This document shows, piece after piece, positions 27,060 to 35,850 of a DNA stretch of 64,000 nt. This DNA comes from Limnovirga soli (GTDB lineage: Bacteria; Bacteroidota; Bacteroidia; Chitinophagales; Chitinophagaceae), in contig NZ_WHPF01000010.1 of assembly GCF_013106755.1 (NCBI RefSeq), positions 62,001 through 126,000 of the forward strand, written 5' to 3'. The notes beneath the pieces are model-generated. The model searched no databases and was not told where the DNA came from. It saw nothing but the letters and a program-made list of their open reading frames with translations. The first letter of the stretch is position 1; each line of letters begins with the position of its first letter. The position numbers and the translations under genes were made by a program.

Positions 27060-28736
27060 TTAATTCGATGCCGGCCTGGTAGTAATATAAAAATTCTTTT
27101 CCAGGTAATCACTTTCAAAAACAGCAGCATCTATACCATTCAATTTGAGTTTTTGCCATTTAGTAGTTGGGCTAAAATGAAGTATTTTACCTGCTTCATC
27201 CTTTAACACCAATGGCATATTAAAGCCATCAATACAATTGGTCCAGCGTATTTGAACAGATTTTCTATCCGCCGATACGGTATATTCCAATACTGGTATA
27301 GCAGTATTTCTAAGGTATTGATCAAACACTTTACTTAAATCAATACCCGAATGCTGGCTTATATATTGTTCTACCTGATTGCTGGTAACGGTTTGATGAT
27401 AAAAATCTTTATTTAACCCTCTTAATATTTGTCTGAATTTTTCATCATTATCCATCATATGCCTGATGGAATGCATCAAATTGGCACCTTTAGGGTACAT
27501 ATCTCCACTCCCCTCTTTATTTACGCCGTAATATCCAATTACCGTTTCTTTATTGGCAATCCCTGCTCTTTGCCCATAATTATATTCATTGCCAGCCTGT
27601 TTGCCATAATAATAATCGGTGAACAGGGTTTCACTATAATCGGTAAGGCCTTCATGTACCCACATATCAGCAATATCTTTAGTGGTAACATTATTGGCAA
27701 ACCATTCGTGGCCGCTTTCATGAATAATAATATAATCCCATTTCAAGCCCCAGCCGGTATTTGACAAGTCACGACCTAAATAACCATTCATGTATTTATT
27801 ACCATAAGCAGTTGCACTTTGATGTTCCATACCCAGGTGAGGTGCATCAACCAGCTTATAACTATCCTCATAAAAAGGATAAGGGCCAAACCAATATTCA
27901 AAAGCCCGCAACATCAGCTTTACCTGATCAAATTGCTTTACAGCCTTTTCCTTATTATAATCCAAAACCCAATAACCTAGATCAAGTTTGCCTTTTTCAC
28001 CCATCAAGGTATCGCTCCAGTTTACATATTTGCCTATATAGGGAATAATGCAGTAATTGTTAATCGGGCTATTTACTTCCCAGGTATAGGTAGCCAAGCC
28101 ATCAGCCATGGTTTTATCCTTTAAACGGCCATTGCCTACTGCCACCAAACTATCAGGCACTATCATGGCTAAAGAAGCGCCGCTATCAGGCTCATCACTT
28201 TGATGATCTTTACAAGGATACCAAACACTTGCGCCAAGCCCCTGGCAGGCTACGCTCATCCATGGCCGGCCTTTGGCATCTTTTTTCCATATCCAGCCAC
28301 CATCCCAAGGCGGACGAACAGCTTCTCTTGGCTTTCCATGAAAATAAGCTACCACATTATTTACCGCTGCCATTGGTTGTTTGGGTACTTGTACATGCCA
28401 AACATTCTCCTCTTTGGTAAAAGATAATTTTCTATCGCCGTTAAATAATACACTGTCCAGTATCATGGGGTTTTGCAAGTCTATCTGCATAAAAGCCGGA
28501 TAGCTATCACTCACCACTTTATACGTAATAACCGTTTTACCACTAATGGTTTTTGTTGCATAATCAGGTTGCACGGTAATATCATAGCGCTGTACATCCC
28601 ACCAGGCCCTTTCGGGTGTAATACTGCCACGCAGGGTATCTCCATGGGTAAACACTGTTTTGGGTTCCATCAATTGTGCCTGTGCAAAAAAGAAAGAAAA
28701 TAATAATGCAACAAATGCAAATAGCTTTTTATTCAT
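27060..28736 (-). CDS. M1 family zinc aminopeptidase, secreted
   Basis: 558 aa from the ATG at 28736 (MNKKLFAFVALLFSFFFAQAQ, a signal peptide); the ORF has an alternative ATG six codons upstream. Zinc site: HESGHEWFANN with the third ligand in MWVHEGLTDYSE, all intact. The N-terminal beta domain (VQRYDITVQPDYATKTISGK) and the substrate-binding SSVACQGLGASVWYPCKDH region are typical of the M1 family; GAMEN is replaced by GMEHQSA. Probably a periplasmic aminopeptidase. Shorter than full M1 enzymes, lacking most of the C-terminal domain. Confidence 0.93.
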   Translation of the reverse strand: MNKKLFAFVALLFSFFFAQAQLMEPKTVFTHGDTLRGSITPERAWWDVQRYDITVQPDYATKTISGKTVITYKVVSDSYPAFMQIDLQNPMILDSVLFNGDRKLSFTKEENVWHVQVPKQPMAAVNNVVAYFHGKPREAVRPPWDGGWIWKKDAKGRPWMSVACQGLGASVWYPCKDHQSDEPDSGASLAMIVPDSLVAVGNGRLKDKTMADGLATYTWEVNSPINNYCIIPYIGKYVNWSDTLMGEKGKLDLGYWVLDYNKEKAVKQFDQVKLMLRAFEYWFGPYPFYEDSYKLVDAPHLGMEHQSATAYGNKYMNGYLGRDLSNTGWGLKWDYIIIHESGHEWFANNVTTKDIADMWVHEGLTDYSETLFTDYYYGKQAGNEYNYGQRAGIANKETVIGYYGVNKEGSGDMYPKGANLMHSIRHMMDNDEKFRQILRGLNKDFYHQTVTSNQVEQYISQHSGIDLSKVFDQYLRNTAIPVLEYTVSADRKSVQIRWTNCIDGFNMPLVLKDEAGKILHFSPTTKWQKLKLNGIDAAVFESDYLEKNFYITTRPASN

Positions 28737-28809
28737 AGTATCAGTTTTCTGCAATAAATGTAGTTTGTTAATTGTAATTAAGTTAAAGCTTTTTATAAGA
28801 GTTTATATA

Positions 28810-28827
28810 ATTTGCCAAATGGCAAAT
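28810..28827. promoter_or_regulatory. Perfect palindrome upstream of the M1 peptidase gene
   Basis: ATTTGCC-AAAT-GGCAAAT, 74 nt upstream of the peptidase ATG. The motif TTTGCCAT recurs at 28848-28855. It may be an operator; no regulator is known. Confidence 0.35.
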
Positions 28828-28894
28828 TTAACATCCAAATCCCATTATTTGCCATATGCTTTAGCCGTAAATGGTCCATTTTACCATAAAAATA

Positions 28895-29761
28895 TTAGTC
28901 ATGCATATCCAATGTGTATAAGGCATTGCGTATATCGGCAAATTTTGTCCATGGTATAAAATGGTTCTCGCCTTCAAACCAAACCAGTTGTACCTCTTTT
29001 GCTTTTATAAGGTGTGCTTTAGCATAATCGGCATTAGCTGGTGGAACCAACGCATCCTTACTGCCATGCATAATTAAAACCTTACAGGTAATACTGGCCA
29101 AATCTTTGGGCATTTCTTCCACATCCTTTTTAAACATCAATAATTCAGCATTGCTTGGGCGCATAGCCCCGGGTATCATATACCGCAAGGCTGTACGGTC
29201 TAATGGCACCCGCCAGTTTTCAGGTTTTTCTTCTGCGGGGTCTACCGACCCGGCTAAAATAACCAGATTGCTAATATGCGCATTAGGATTATCTGCCGCC
29301 AGTTTTACAACCATGGGGCCGCCCAGGCTATGCCCAATTAAACATAAAGGCTTACCATTATTTATATGCGCCAACAGCGCACTTATGGCCTTGCCCTGTT
29401 CTTCCAAGTTTAGCGCTTCACCAAAATTGCTATAACCAAAACCCGGCCGGTCAATACTAATCATACGGTAGCGGGTTCTAAGTAAACTATCTTTTAAATA
29501 GCCAGCAAAAGCATCCCAGCTGCCCGGCGAGCCATGCACAAAAAAAAGTGTAGGCAAGCTATCGCTGCCGGTTACAACATAGTGTAAATTGGTATTACCA
29601 CTATTAAAAAATGCAGGCGTAAACGGCGTATTATGTTTGGCAAAATCCTCCCGGGCTGCATTGTCGGTGGTACGCATACGCATACAGCTTTGTGCAAAAA
29701 CCAGCCAGCAGGCGCAGATTATGGCTGTAATAAAAAATATTTTCATTAGTTTTCTTTTCAC
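28895..29761 (-). CDS. Alpha/beta hydrolase, membrane-anchored or exported
   Basis: 288 aa. An N-terminal hydrophobic segment (KIFFITAIICACWLVFAQSC) ends in a Cys and looks like a signal peptide or lipoprotein signal. The hydrolase fold has an HGSPGSWDAF oxyanion loop, the nucleophile elbow IGHSLGGPMV, acid HGSKDALVP and catalytic His in GENHFIPW, so the triad is complete. Substrate unknown. It is divergent from the DoxX-like gene; a family A pair lies in the gap. Confidence 0.87.
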   Translation of the reverse strand: MKRKLMKIFFITAIICACWLVFAQSCMRMRTTDNAAREDFAKHNTPFTPAFFNSGNTNLHYVVTGSDSLPTLFFVHGSPGSWDAFAGYLKDSLLRTRYRMISIDRPGFGYSNFGEALNLEEQGKAISALLAHINNGKPLCLIGHSLGGPMVVKLAADNPNAHISNLVILAGSVDPAEEKPENWRVPLDRTALRYMIPGAMRPSNAELLMFKKDVEEMPKDLASITCKVLIMHGSKDALVPPANADYAKAHLIKAKEVQLVWFEGENHFIPWTKFADIRNALYTLDMHD

Positions 29762-29862
29762 GTCAAGTACAAATAATAGTAAATATACCCTATTAGCACT
29801 TTACAAAAAGTTAGTATAAGTACAATTCAACATTACTTAATCTTTTCTGATAATAGTTATGT

Positions 29863-30049
29863 AACCAGCAGTGGTAATGTATTGCAACTGCTCTTGCGTC
29901 GCACTCTTGTACGTTCTAATGCCTAATCAGCTTTTGTAACAGCCAAAAACGTGTTATGCAAATAAGCGGGGCTGTTTATAGCCCAAATACCAGACAGCCG
30001 TACAAGTGTGCGACGCAAGTAAAGCCCAATAGCTTTTCATGCGCCGGGC
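29863..30049. repeat. Family A intergenic repeat, inverted pair
   Basis: Left arm: AACCAGC, 23 nt, reverse core (29893-29912). Right arm: core GTACAAGTGTGCGACGCAAG (30000-30019), TAAAGC, GCCGGGC (30043-30049). Unusually it lies between divergent genes, inside the presumed promoter region. The rest of 29762-30186 shows nothing clear. Confidence 0.9.
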
Positions 30050-30186
30050 TACAAAACATTTAATGCCATGATTAATAGTATTAAAAACTAATATGTTGGG
30101 CATTGTATTGCAGCTATTGCCCACATGACCACAATCATGCAGCCCGCTATTTTATTTCTGTAACTTTTTACTTTAAAATCAAGAAT

Positions 30187-30594
30187 ATGAAACATTATCA
30201 CATTGTATCGCGTATTGCGATTTACATGCTGGCGATCGTAATGATTATTTTTGGCGTATTTTATTTTCTTAATCCACACGACCTGCTGCTGTTTGTGCCA
30301 GAATTTGTACCCGGCGGTATTTTATGGGTGTATGCAACCGGCACTGCTTTTATTTTGGTTGGACTGGCTTTTATTTTTAATAAAATGGTAAAGCTGGCAG
30401 GCTATTTACTGGCAGGCATACTACTGGTTTTTGTGCTGTTTATTCACCTGCCCAATTACCTGTATGCAGGCGATAAAGAATTGCAGCTGGCAGCACTCAT
30501 TAACATGCTAAAAGATACTGCCATTGCGGGTTTTGCACTTCACCTGGCAGCAGGCGCTTACCACCAACACCTGCATTTGGAAAACAGCGATTAG
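30187..30594 (+). CDS. DoxX-like small membrane protein
   Basis: 135 aa from the ATG at 30187 (MKHYHIVSRIAIYMLAIVMI); 28 upstream codons in the open frame overlap repeat flanks. Four hydrophobic segments (about residues 10-28, 45-64, 68-88, 102-122) and the N-terminal NPHDLLLFVPEFVPGG loop resemble DoxX/DoxD-like proteins. Function unknown; some members are tied to redox or quinone functions. Confidence 0.72.
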   Translation: MKHYHIVSRIAIYMLAIVMIIFGVFYFLNPHDLLLFVPEFVPGGILWVYATGTAFILVGLAFIFNKMVKLAGYLLAGILLVFVLFIHLPNYLYAGDKELQLAALINMLKDTAIAGFALHLAAGAYHQHLHLENSD

Positions 30595-30702
30595 GCTATA
30601 TTGAAAATACTAATTGATTAGTTTATTAAGGCTTGGCTAACAAGAAATGGCGTGTGTACTACTTGCCATATGGGAAAATATTATTCACAAAAAAAGAATA
30701 AA

Positions 30703-31761
30703 TTAAAACCTGATAATAGCACTTGCCCAGGTAAATCCACTTCCATAAGAGGCCAGGCAAAGCAAATCGCCCCGTTTTAATTTATTGTCTTTTACGGCTT
30801 CAAACATTGCAATAGGTATAGATGCGGCTGTGGTATTACCATACCGTTGAATGTTTATATAAATCTCATCATCCGTTAAGCCAAGCTTTTGTTGCACATA
30901 TTCAGCAATTCTGGCATTGGATTGATTCAAGATAAGCATGTTTATATCATCTACAACAAGACCATTTGCAGTAAGGCCTTCATTTATAACTACGGGTAAA
31001 TAAGTAATGGCTCGTTTCATTACGGCATTACCATCCATCTGGGCAAAAATTTGTGCATTATCAATCATTTTATGACTGATATATTGATTGCCAAACCAAT
31101 CCTGCTCATCATATTCGGCTACCGGTTCTTTTACCCAATGGTTGCTATGTGTACCGGGATTACAAAAAGCAAGCGCCTCTGCACCATTACCATCGCTATG
31201 AAGATGAACGCTTAATATACCTTGCCCCTCATTGGAGGATGGTTGTAGTATTACTGCTCCTGCACCATCTCCAAACATAACACCCACTGTACGGCCCCTT
31301 GTAGAAAAATCTATGGCAAATGAATGCTTTTCGGCACCTACCACCAATATGTTTTTATAAGTGCCAGTTCGTATAAATTGATCGGCAATACTTAAAGCAT
31401 AAATAAAACCACTGCACTGATTACGCACATCCAAAGCACCAATGCCTGCAAGCCCAAGATCTCTTTGTAAAAGCACCCCACATCCGGGAAAATAATAATC
31501 AGGAGAAAGTGTATCAAATATGATAAAGTCAATATCTTCTTTTTTTATTCCGGCATCTTCAATAGCCATTTTAGCCGCTGCAGTACCCATGGTGGTGGTG
31601 GTTTCTCCAAACCGATCTGCATAGCGCCTTTCTTTAATACCAGTACGCTGTTGTATCCACTCATCTGTGGTGTCCATATGTTTCAAAAGATCTGTATTGG
31701 TTACTACATTTTGGGGTACGTACATACCAATACCGGCGATGGTTGATTTTTTCAGGTGCAT
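30703..31761 (-). CDS. FabH-like 3-oxoacyl-ACP synthase III paralogue, catalytic His replaced
   Basis: 352 aa from the ATG at 31761 (MHLKKSTIAGIGMYVPQNVV); an ATG at 31794 would add 11 residues. Thiolase-fold condensing enzyme: catalytic Cys116 (DVRNQCSGFIYAL), Asn309 (RYGNTTAASIP) and GDGAGAVIL are all present. The position of the catalytic His, normally in HQAN, reads LNQSNARI with Asn279 (codon AAT, checked on the strand). The enzyme may therefore not decarboxylate malonyl-ACP in the usual way. It lies outside any fatty-acid cluster; a role in a special acyl condensation or acyl transfer is possible. Confidence 0.88.
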   Translation of the reverse strand: MHLKKSTIAGIGMYVPQNVVTNTDLLKHMDTTDEWIQQRTGIKERRYADRFGETTTTMGTAAAKMAIEDAGIKKEDIDFIIFDTLSPDYYFPGCGVLLQRDLGLAGIGALDVRNQCSGFIYALSIADQFIRTGTYKNILVVGAEKHSFAIDFSTRGRTVGVMFGDGAGAVILQPSSNEGQGILSVHLHSDGNGAEALAFCNPGTHSNHWVKEPVAEYDEQDWFGNQYISHKMIDNAQIFAQMDGNAVMKRAITYLPVVINEGLTANGLVVDDINMLILNQSNARIAEYVQQKLGLTDDEIYINIQRYGNTTAASIPIAMFEAVKDNKLKRGDLLCLASYGSGFTWASAIIRF

Positions 31762-31794
31762 TAACTCTAAACTATTATTTTGATTTGTTTTCAA

Positions 31795-32109
31795 AAAATA
31801 ATTAGGATAAACGGCAGCATTAATTGATACATAATCAATGAATTACGAAAAATTATAATTTTAGAGTAACAAATTTTGAAACCCAACCAGCTGGCAAATG
31901 GAGGAAGTTTGATTAGATAGTTGTCTGAGATACAGAAAGTGACTTTGCCAATTTTTATGCATGTTTCAGCGAAAGGAGTGATTTGATAAGTCAACAGAAA
32001 ATGGCTAAAAGAAACAAAACTGATGCCTGCCAGTAAATTTGAGAGCAAATATCTCAAGATCATTTTATTTGCTTTTTCAAAAGACTGTCAGTAATCAAAT
32101 TTCTATACA
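31795..32109. other. Intergenic stretch without clear gene
   Basis: A 90-codon minus frame (31791-32063) runs into the start of the FabH-like gene but has no recognisable family and an AT-rich composition; I do not call it. No repeat, terminator or promoter is clear. Confidence 0.5.
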
Positions 32110-33648
32110 TCAATTCTTAAGAAATAAACATTTCCTGGTTGTTGCATTATCTTGTACAGTAATGTAATACATCCCGGCTGGCATATCCGCGATGTTGATT
32201 TTTAGTATAGTGTTATTTTCTGCAAATTGTTGCCTGAAAATAATACCCGCATAATTGCTGATGGTTATTTGTGAAGCATGTTTGAGGGAAAGTCCCTTTA
32301 CCCACACAAAATGCGTGGCGGGGTTTGGAAAAGCACTCAGGCTGGGAATATTTTTTTGCTGTAGTATAGTTGCTGCCTTTGAAACGGAAATCGGTGCCTG
32401 CAATGCAGGTAAAAACCTTGCCGTAAAAAAGTCTGTGGGATTTGCCCCTTCGTACTTCCATCCACCGGTTACGGGTTTACCGTCTTTCTGTAATCCCATT
32501 GTCAGCATGCTTGTGTTGAAATTAAAGTTTGACTTTATCAGGCCATTATCACCAAAGCTTTTATCTAAAACTCCTTTGGGCTTATATCTTGCCAAAACAA
32601 AGGAACCGCCACCTACAGTGATCTTTCCATTTGGCTGCACCGCCACAGCCCTTGCTATATGCGAACCTCCTACATTGGTTATAACCACCCCGCTGTCGCC
32701 AAAACTGTTATCAAGCCTACCTTGGTCATCAAATTTTACCAACCCAAAATTACTCCCCATCTCACCCGCTGCCAGTATTTTATTGTCGGCAGATACTGCC
32801 ATAGCATGGAGCAGGTCGTATCCGGTTACCAGCAGTAATACCTTACCATTTATACCAAAATTCATGAGAGGCTTGCCAGTACTATCATATCCCAGCAGGC
32901 AAAACTGGTAGTTGAATGCATCATCCTGGCAGTAACCACCTACAATTATTTTGGTGCCCGGTAGTAAAATCACTGCCGTTCCCCTTTCATTGCTGGAAGT
33001 ACCCATTTTTTGCACGATGGTGCCATTAGTACCAAAACTGTTATCCAGCGTGCCATTGGTATTTAAACGGGCAATAAAAGTACCGGCAATCCGACTGGCA
33101 GAACCTGTGCTTCCAGTTACAATAATTTTACCGTCTTCCTGCAAGGCCATTACAGGGTAATACTCATAATTAAGTGTATTATCAATAAATACACTACCGT
33201 TATGTCCAAAGCTGCTGTCTAATGTTCCATTCCTATTGTAACGTGACACAAAAAAATCATAATTGCTTGTCGGTTGAAAGGTATAACCTGCCACCAGTAT
33301 CTTTCCATCGGGCTGCAATTTTACATCGTTCCCATAATCATTGCCAAATCCATAGCCTTGGCTTATTTTTCCCTGTGTGCCAAACTTTTTGTCTGTGGTT
33401 CCATTTGCATTATACCGCGTTACAATAACCTCGTAATACGCCGGGGCGGCATACAGCGTGTAGCCCACAGCTACTATCTTCCCGTCTTTTTGTATAGCAA
33501 GGGCACTTTCAACATCCCCATAACCATTGTTAAAATCTCCCGACACTGAGCAATTGCCGCTGAAACTACTGTCGAGGTACGATTGTTGCGCCTGTACAAA
33601 AGAAATAGACAGGGTAAGGAGGAGAATGAGGATAAATTTATCTTTCAT
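32110..33648 (-). CDS. Delta-60 repeat protein with T9SS tail
   Basis: 512 aa from the ATG at 33648, which starts a signal peptide (MKDKFILILLLTLSISFVQAQ). Several delta-60 repeats (DSSFG-N-G-V... ALQEDGKIIV-GSTG... ARLNTNGTLDNSFG) run along residues 25-420, each about 55-60 residues, and form a presumed beta-propeller-like surface domain. The last ~75 residues (SLSAFPNPATHFVWVK ... MPAGMYYITVQD) are a type A type IX secretion tail. Role unknown; surface-exposed binding protein is likely. Monocistronic. Confidence 0.87.
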   Translation of the reverse strand: MKDKFILILLLTLSISFVQAQQSYLDSSFSGNCSVSGDFNNGYGDVESALAIQKDGKIVAVGYTLYAAPAYYEVIVTRYNANGTTDKKFGTQGKISQGYGFGNDYGNDVKLQPDGKILVAGYTFQPTSNYDFFVSRYNRNGTLDSSFGHNGSVFIDNTLNYEYYPVMALQEDGKIIVTGSTGSASRIAGTFIARLNTNGTLDNSFGTNGTIVQKMGTSSNERGTAVILLPGTKIIVGGYCQDDAFNYQFCLLGYDSTGKPLMNFGINGKVLLLVTGYDLLHAMAVSADNKILAAGEMGSNFGLVKFDDQGRLDNSFGDSGVVITNVGGSHIARAVAVQPNGKITVGGGSFVLARYKPKGVLDKSFGDNGLIKSNFNFNTSMLTMGLQKDGKPVTGGWKYEGANPTDFFTARFLPALQAPISVSKAATILQQKNIPSLSAFPNPATHFVWVKGLSLKHASQITISNYAGIIFRQQFAENNTILKINIADMPAGMYYITVQDNATTRKCLFLKN

Positions 33649-34177
33649 AGCAGGTGTGGTTAAATAAACTTTTAAGAAAGAATTGGTGTAAACAGGCAAT
33701 ATAAGCATTATACCCTACTTTATCAATCAGTCGTTAATTAGATACTGTATTATAAATGCAGAAGTCAAGACTAAAAGACACAGAGAAATACCGGTACAAT
33801 AGTATGCCAATATTGATCTTCAATCAATTATTTTGCTATCAGGAACTTTAGTTGAGTTTTAACTTTAACGCTTAGATTAACAAATTCAAACTACATATTA
33901 ATTGTATTTCACTTTTAATCCCAGAAAGCGAAGTTATGTCGCCCTGCTCTCCAATCCGATCTCCTATAGATTTTCAAATCGTAACAAAAAATATTCAAAA
34001 AAAGCTATAGGAAACAGAATGTGTATCATAATTGCCTTTAATCTCGTCTCATAATAGCAAAAAATTAAAAAACTAAAAGTAGCAACGGACTTGTAGCAAA
34101 TAAACACTAAAAAAGTTAACAATAATCCGCTGAAAAGGAATGTAAACAGCGGGAAATCTGCATTCTACGTGCGTCGG
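33649..34177. other. Long AT-rich intergenic stretch, no gene seen
   Basis: No ORF of note, no repeat of families A or B and no clear terminator. A less AT-rich block near 33930-33970 interrupts otherwise AT-rich sequence and might be a remnant of an inserted element. Nothing firm can be said. Confidence 0.4.
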
Positions 34178-35560
34178 CTACTTTCCAATGCAAAACTTAC
34201 TAAATATATAATCCAGCTGGTCTTCGTTGGTAATTTCACCGGTAATCTCTCCCAGATAATGCAGGCAGGTTTTTATATCCAGCGATAATAAATCGCCACT
34301 AAGGCCCTGCTCCATGCCCTGCATAATTTCGGTAATAGCATCCTGTATTTTTTCCAATGCGGCCACATGACGGGCATTGGTAATGATGGTTTGCTCCCCA
34401 ATGGTAGCATCCTGAACCGTAGTGCTATATAATGCCTGGGTAAGGGTGGCAATATTTTGTTTATTGCGGGCAGAAATGTAAATAATATTTTCTGCGCTGG
34501 TGTATTTGCTGGCATACATGCCAGCATCGCCATCAGCCTTATTGCCTACCAAAATGTACCTTATTTGTTCCTGCTGCAGCATGGCGGTTATTTCCTGCAA
34601 ATCTGCATCCGTATTGGTTTGCACGTCAAACAGGTATAACACAATATCGGCCGATCGCATTTTTTCCAAACTACGCTCTACCCCAAAACCTTCAATAATA
34701 TCGTTGGTGTGTTCGCGTATACCGGCAGTATCTACCAGCCTGAATAATATTCCGTTGATGTTTAATGTTTCTTCTATGGTATCGCGGGTGGTACCGGCAA
34801 TATCGCTAACTATAGCTCTTTCTTCATTTAACAATGTATTTAGCAGGGTAGATTTGCCTGCATTGGGCTTGCCAATAATAGCTACCTGCACCCCATTTTT
34901 AATTACATTACCCAATGCAAACGAGGAGAGCAATGCGCCCACTTTTTGCTGCGCTTCCTTCAACAAGGCAAAGAATTGTGTGCGATCAGCAAATTCCACA
35001 TCTTCCTGGGAAAAATCCAGTTCCAGCTCAATAAGTGCGGAGAAGCTCAATAATTGGTCTCTGATATCTTTTAATGCATGAGAAAAGCCACCCCGCATTT
35101 GTTGTATTGATGTTTTTTTACTGGCTTCGGTATTGCTGGCAATAAGATCAGCTACGGCTTCCGCCTGGGCCAAATCCAGCTTGCCATTTAAGAATGCCCT
35201 TTGAGTAAACTCACCGGGTTTGGCAATACGGGCACCTTGTTGTACCAGCGCCTGCAATATTTGCTCTTGTATATAATTGGAGCCATGGCAGGATATTTCA
35301 ATTACATCCTCTCCGGTATAAGAACGGGGGCCTTTAAACAAGGCCAGCACTACTTCGTCAAGCACTACAGCCCCTTGTTTTAATAAACCAACATGTAGCG
35401 TATGCGATGCCTGTTCCATCAGGTTTTTAGAGGGGAATAATGCGTTTACCATGGTAAAACTACCTGCCCCACTTACCCTTATTACCCCTATGGCACCCAC
35501 TCCCTGTGGTGTTGCCAATGCTGCAATTGTATCGTCCCAACCCGAAAATTTACCACGCAT
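34178..35560 (-). CDS. mnmE: tRNA modification GTPase
   Basis: With MnmG it installs the 5-carboxymethylaminomethyl group on U34 of several tRNAs. 460 aa, usual length. N-terminal tetrahydrofolate-binding domain (IAALATPQGVGAIGVIRVSG), helical middle, G domain with P-loop GKPNAGKSTLLN, DTAG, NKAD, and the C-terminal FCIGK with the catalytic cysteine, all intact. A -7 box lies 17 nt upstream of the ATG. Unlinked to mnmG here. Confidence 0.97.
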   Translation of the reverse strand: MRGKFSGWDDTIAALATPQGVGAIGVIRVSGAGSFTMVNALFPSKNLMEQASHTLHVGLLKQGAVVLDEVVLALFKGPRSYTGEDVIEISCHGSNYIQEQILQALVQQGARIAKPGEFTQRAFLNGKLDLAQAEAVADLIASNTEASKKTSIQQMRGGFSHALKDIRDQLLSFSALIELELDFSQEDVEFADRTQFFALLKEAQQKVGALLSSFALGNVIKNGVQVAIIGKPNAGKSTLLNTLLNEERAIVSDIAGTTRDTIEETLNINGILFRLVDTAGIREHTNDIIEGFGVERSLEKMRSADIVLYLFDVQTNTDADLQEITAMLQQEQIRYILVGNKADGDAGMYASKYTSAENIIYISARNKQNIATLTQALYSTTVQDATIGEQTIITNARHVAALEKIQDAITEIMQGMEQGLSGDLLSLDIKTCLHYLGEITGEITNEDQLDYIFSKFCIGK

Positions 35561-35576
35561 ATGCTATTGCTTTTGC

Positions 35577-35584
35577 CAAAAGTA
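35577..35584 (-). promoter_or_regulatory. -7 promoter box of mnmE
   Basis: TACTTTTG on the minus strand, 16 nt upstream of the ATG. Confidence 0.5.
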
Positions 35585-35630
35585 AACGATAGCTTTTTAA
35601 CGGGTTGCAATTGCTGGTATTTATTATGTT

Positions 35631-35797
35631 ACCGGCTGTAGATTATTGGGCAGCTGTACTTGCCACGCTCGGTTCAGGGTTCCACTTTTATGGCGGCAAT
35701 AATACAGGTACAGGAACTTGCAGTTATAGCTGCATAAAGCGCCAGGCGTACAAGAGTGCGACGCAAGCGGTGCTACATGCATTAACTACTGTCGGGT
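35631..35797. repeat. Mosaic inverted pair: family B left arm, family A right arm
   Basis: Left: ACCGGCT, 21 nt, then CTTGCCACGCTCGGTTCAGG (35659-35678), the reverse of core B. Right: GCCAGGC overlapping core A GTACAAGAGTGCGACGCAAG (35748-35767), 23 nt, GTCGGGT. The two arms share geometry but carry different cores. Confidence 0.88.
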
Positions 35798-35803
35798 ACA
35801 ACA

Positions 35804-35835
35804 TAAAAAAAGCCAGGGTTACCCCGGGCTTTTTA
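35804..35835 (-). terminator. Terminator of thrS-infC
   Basis: On the minus strand AAAAAGCCCGGGGTAACCCT pairs over GCC-GGG/CCC-GGC and ends in a T-run, 16 nt after the infC stop. Confidence 0.85.
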
Positions 35836-35850
35836 TACATTAAAACAGAT

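Noticed and set aside
31791-32063. 90-codon minus-strand frame upstream of the FabH-like gene
   Set aside because: No family recognised, AT-rich composition, and it overlaps the start region of the FabH-like gene; more likely chance.
33930-33970. Possible tRNA or attachment site in the mnmE downstream gap
   Set aside because: No cloverleaf or T-loop sequence can be read; nothing supports an integration site.
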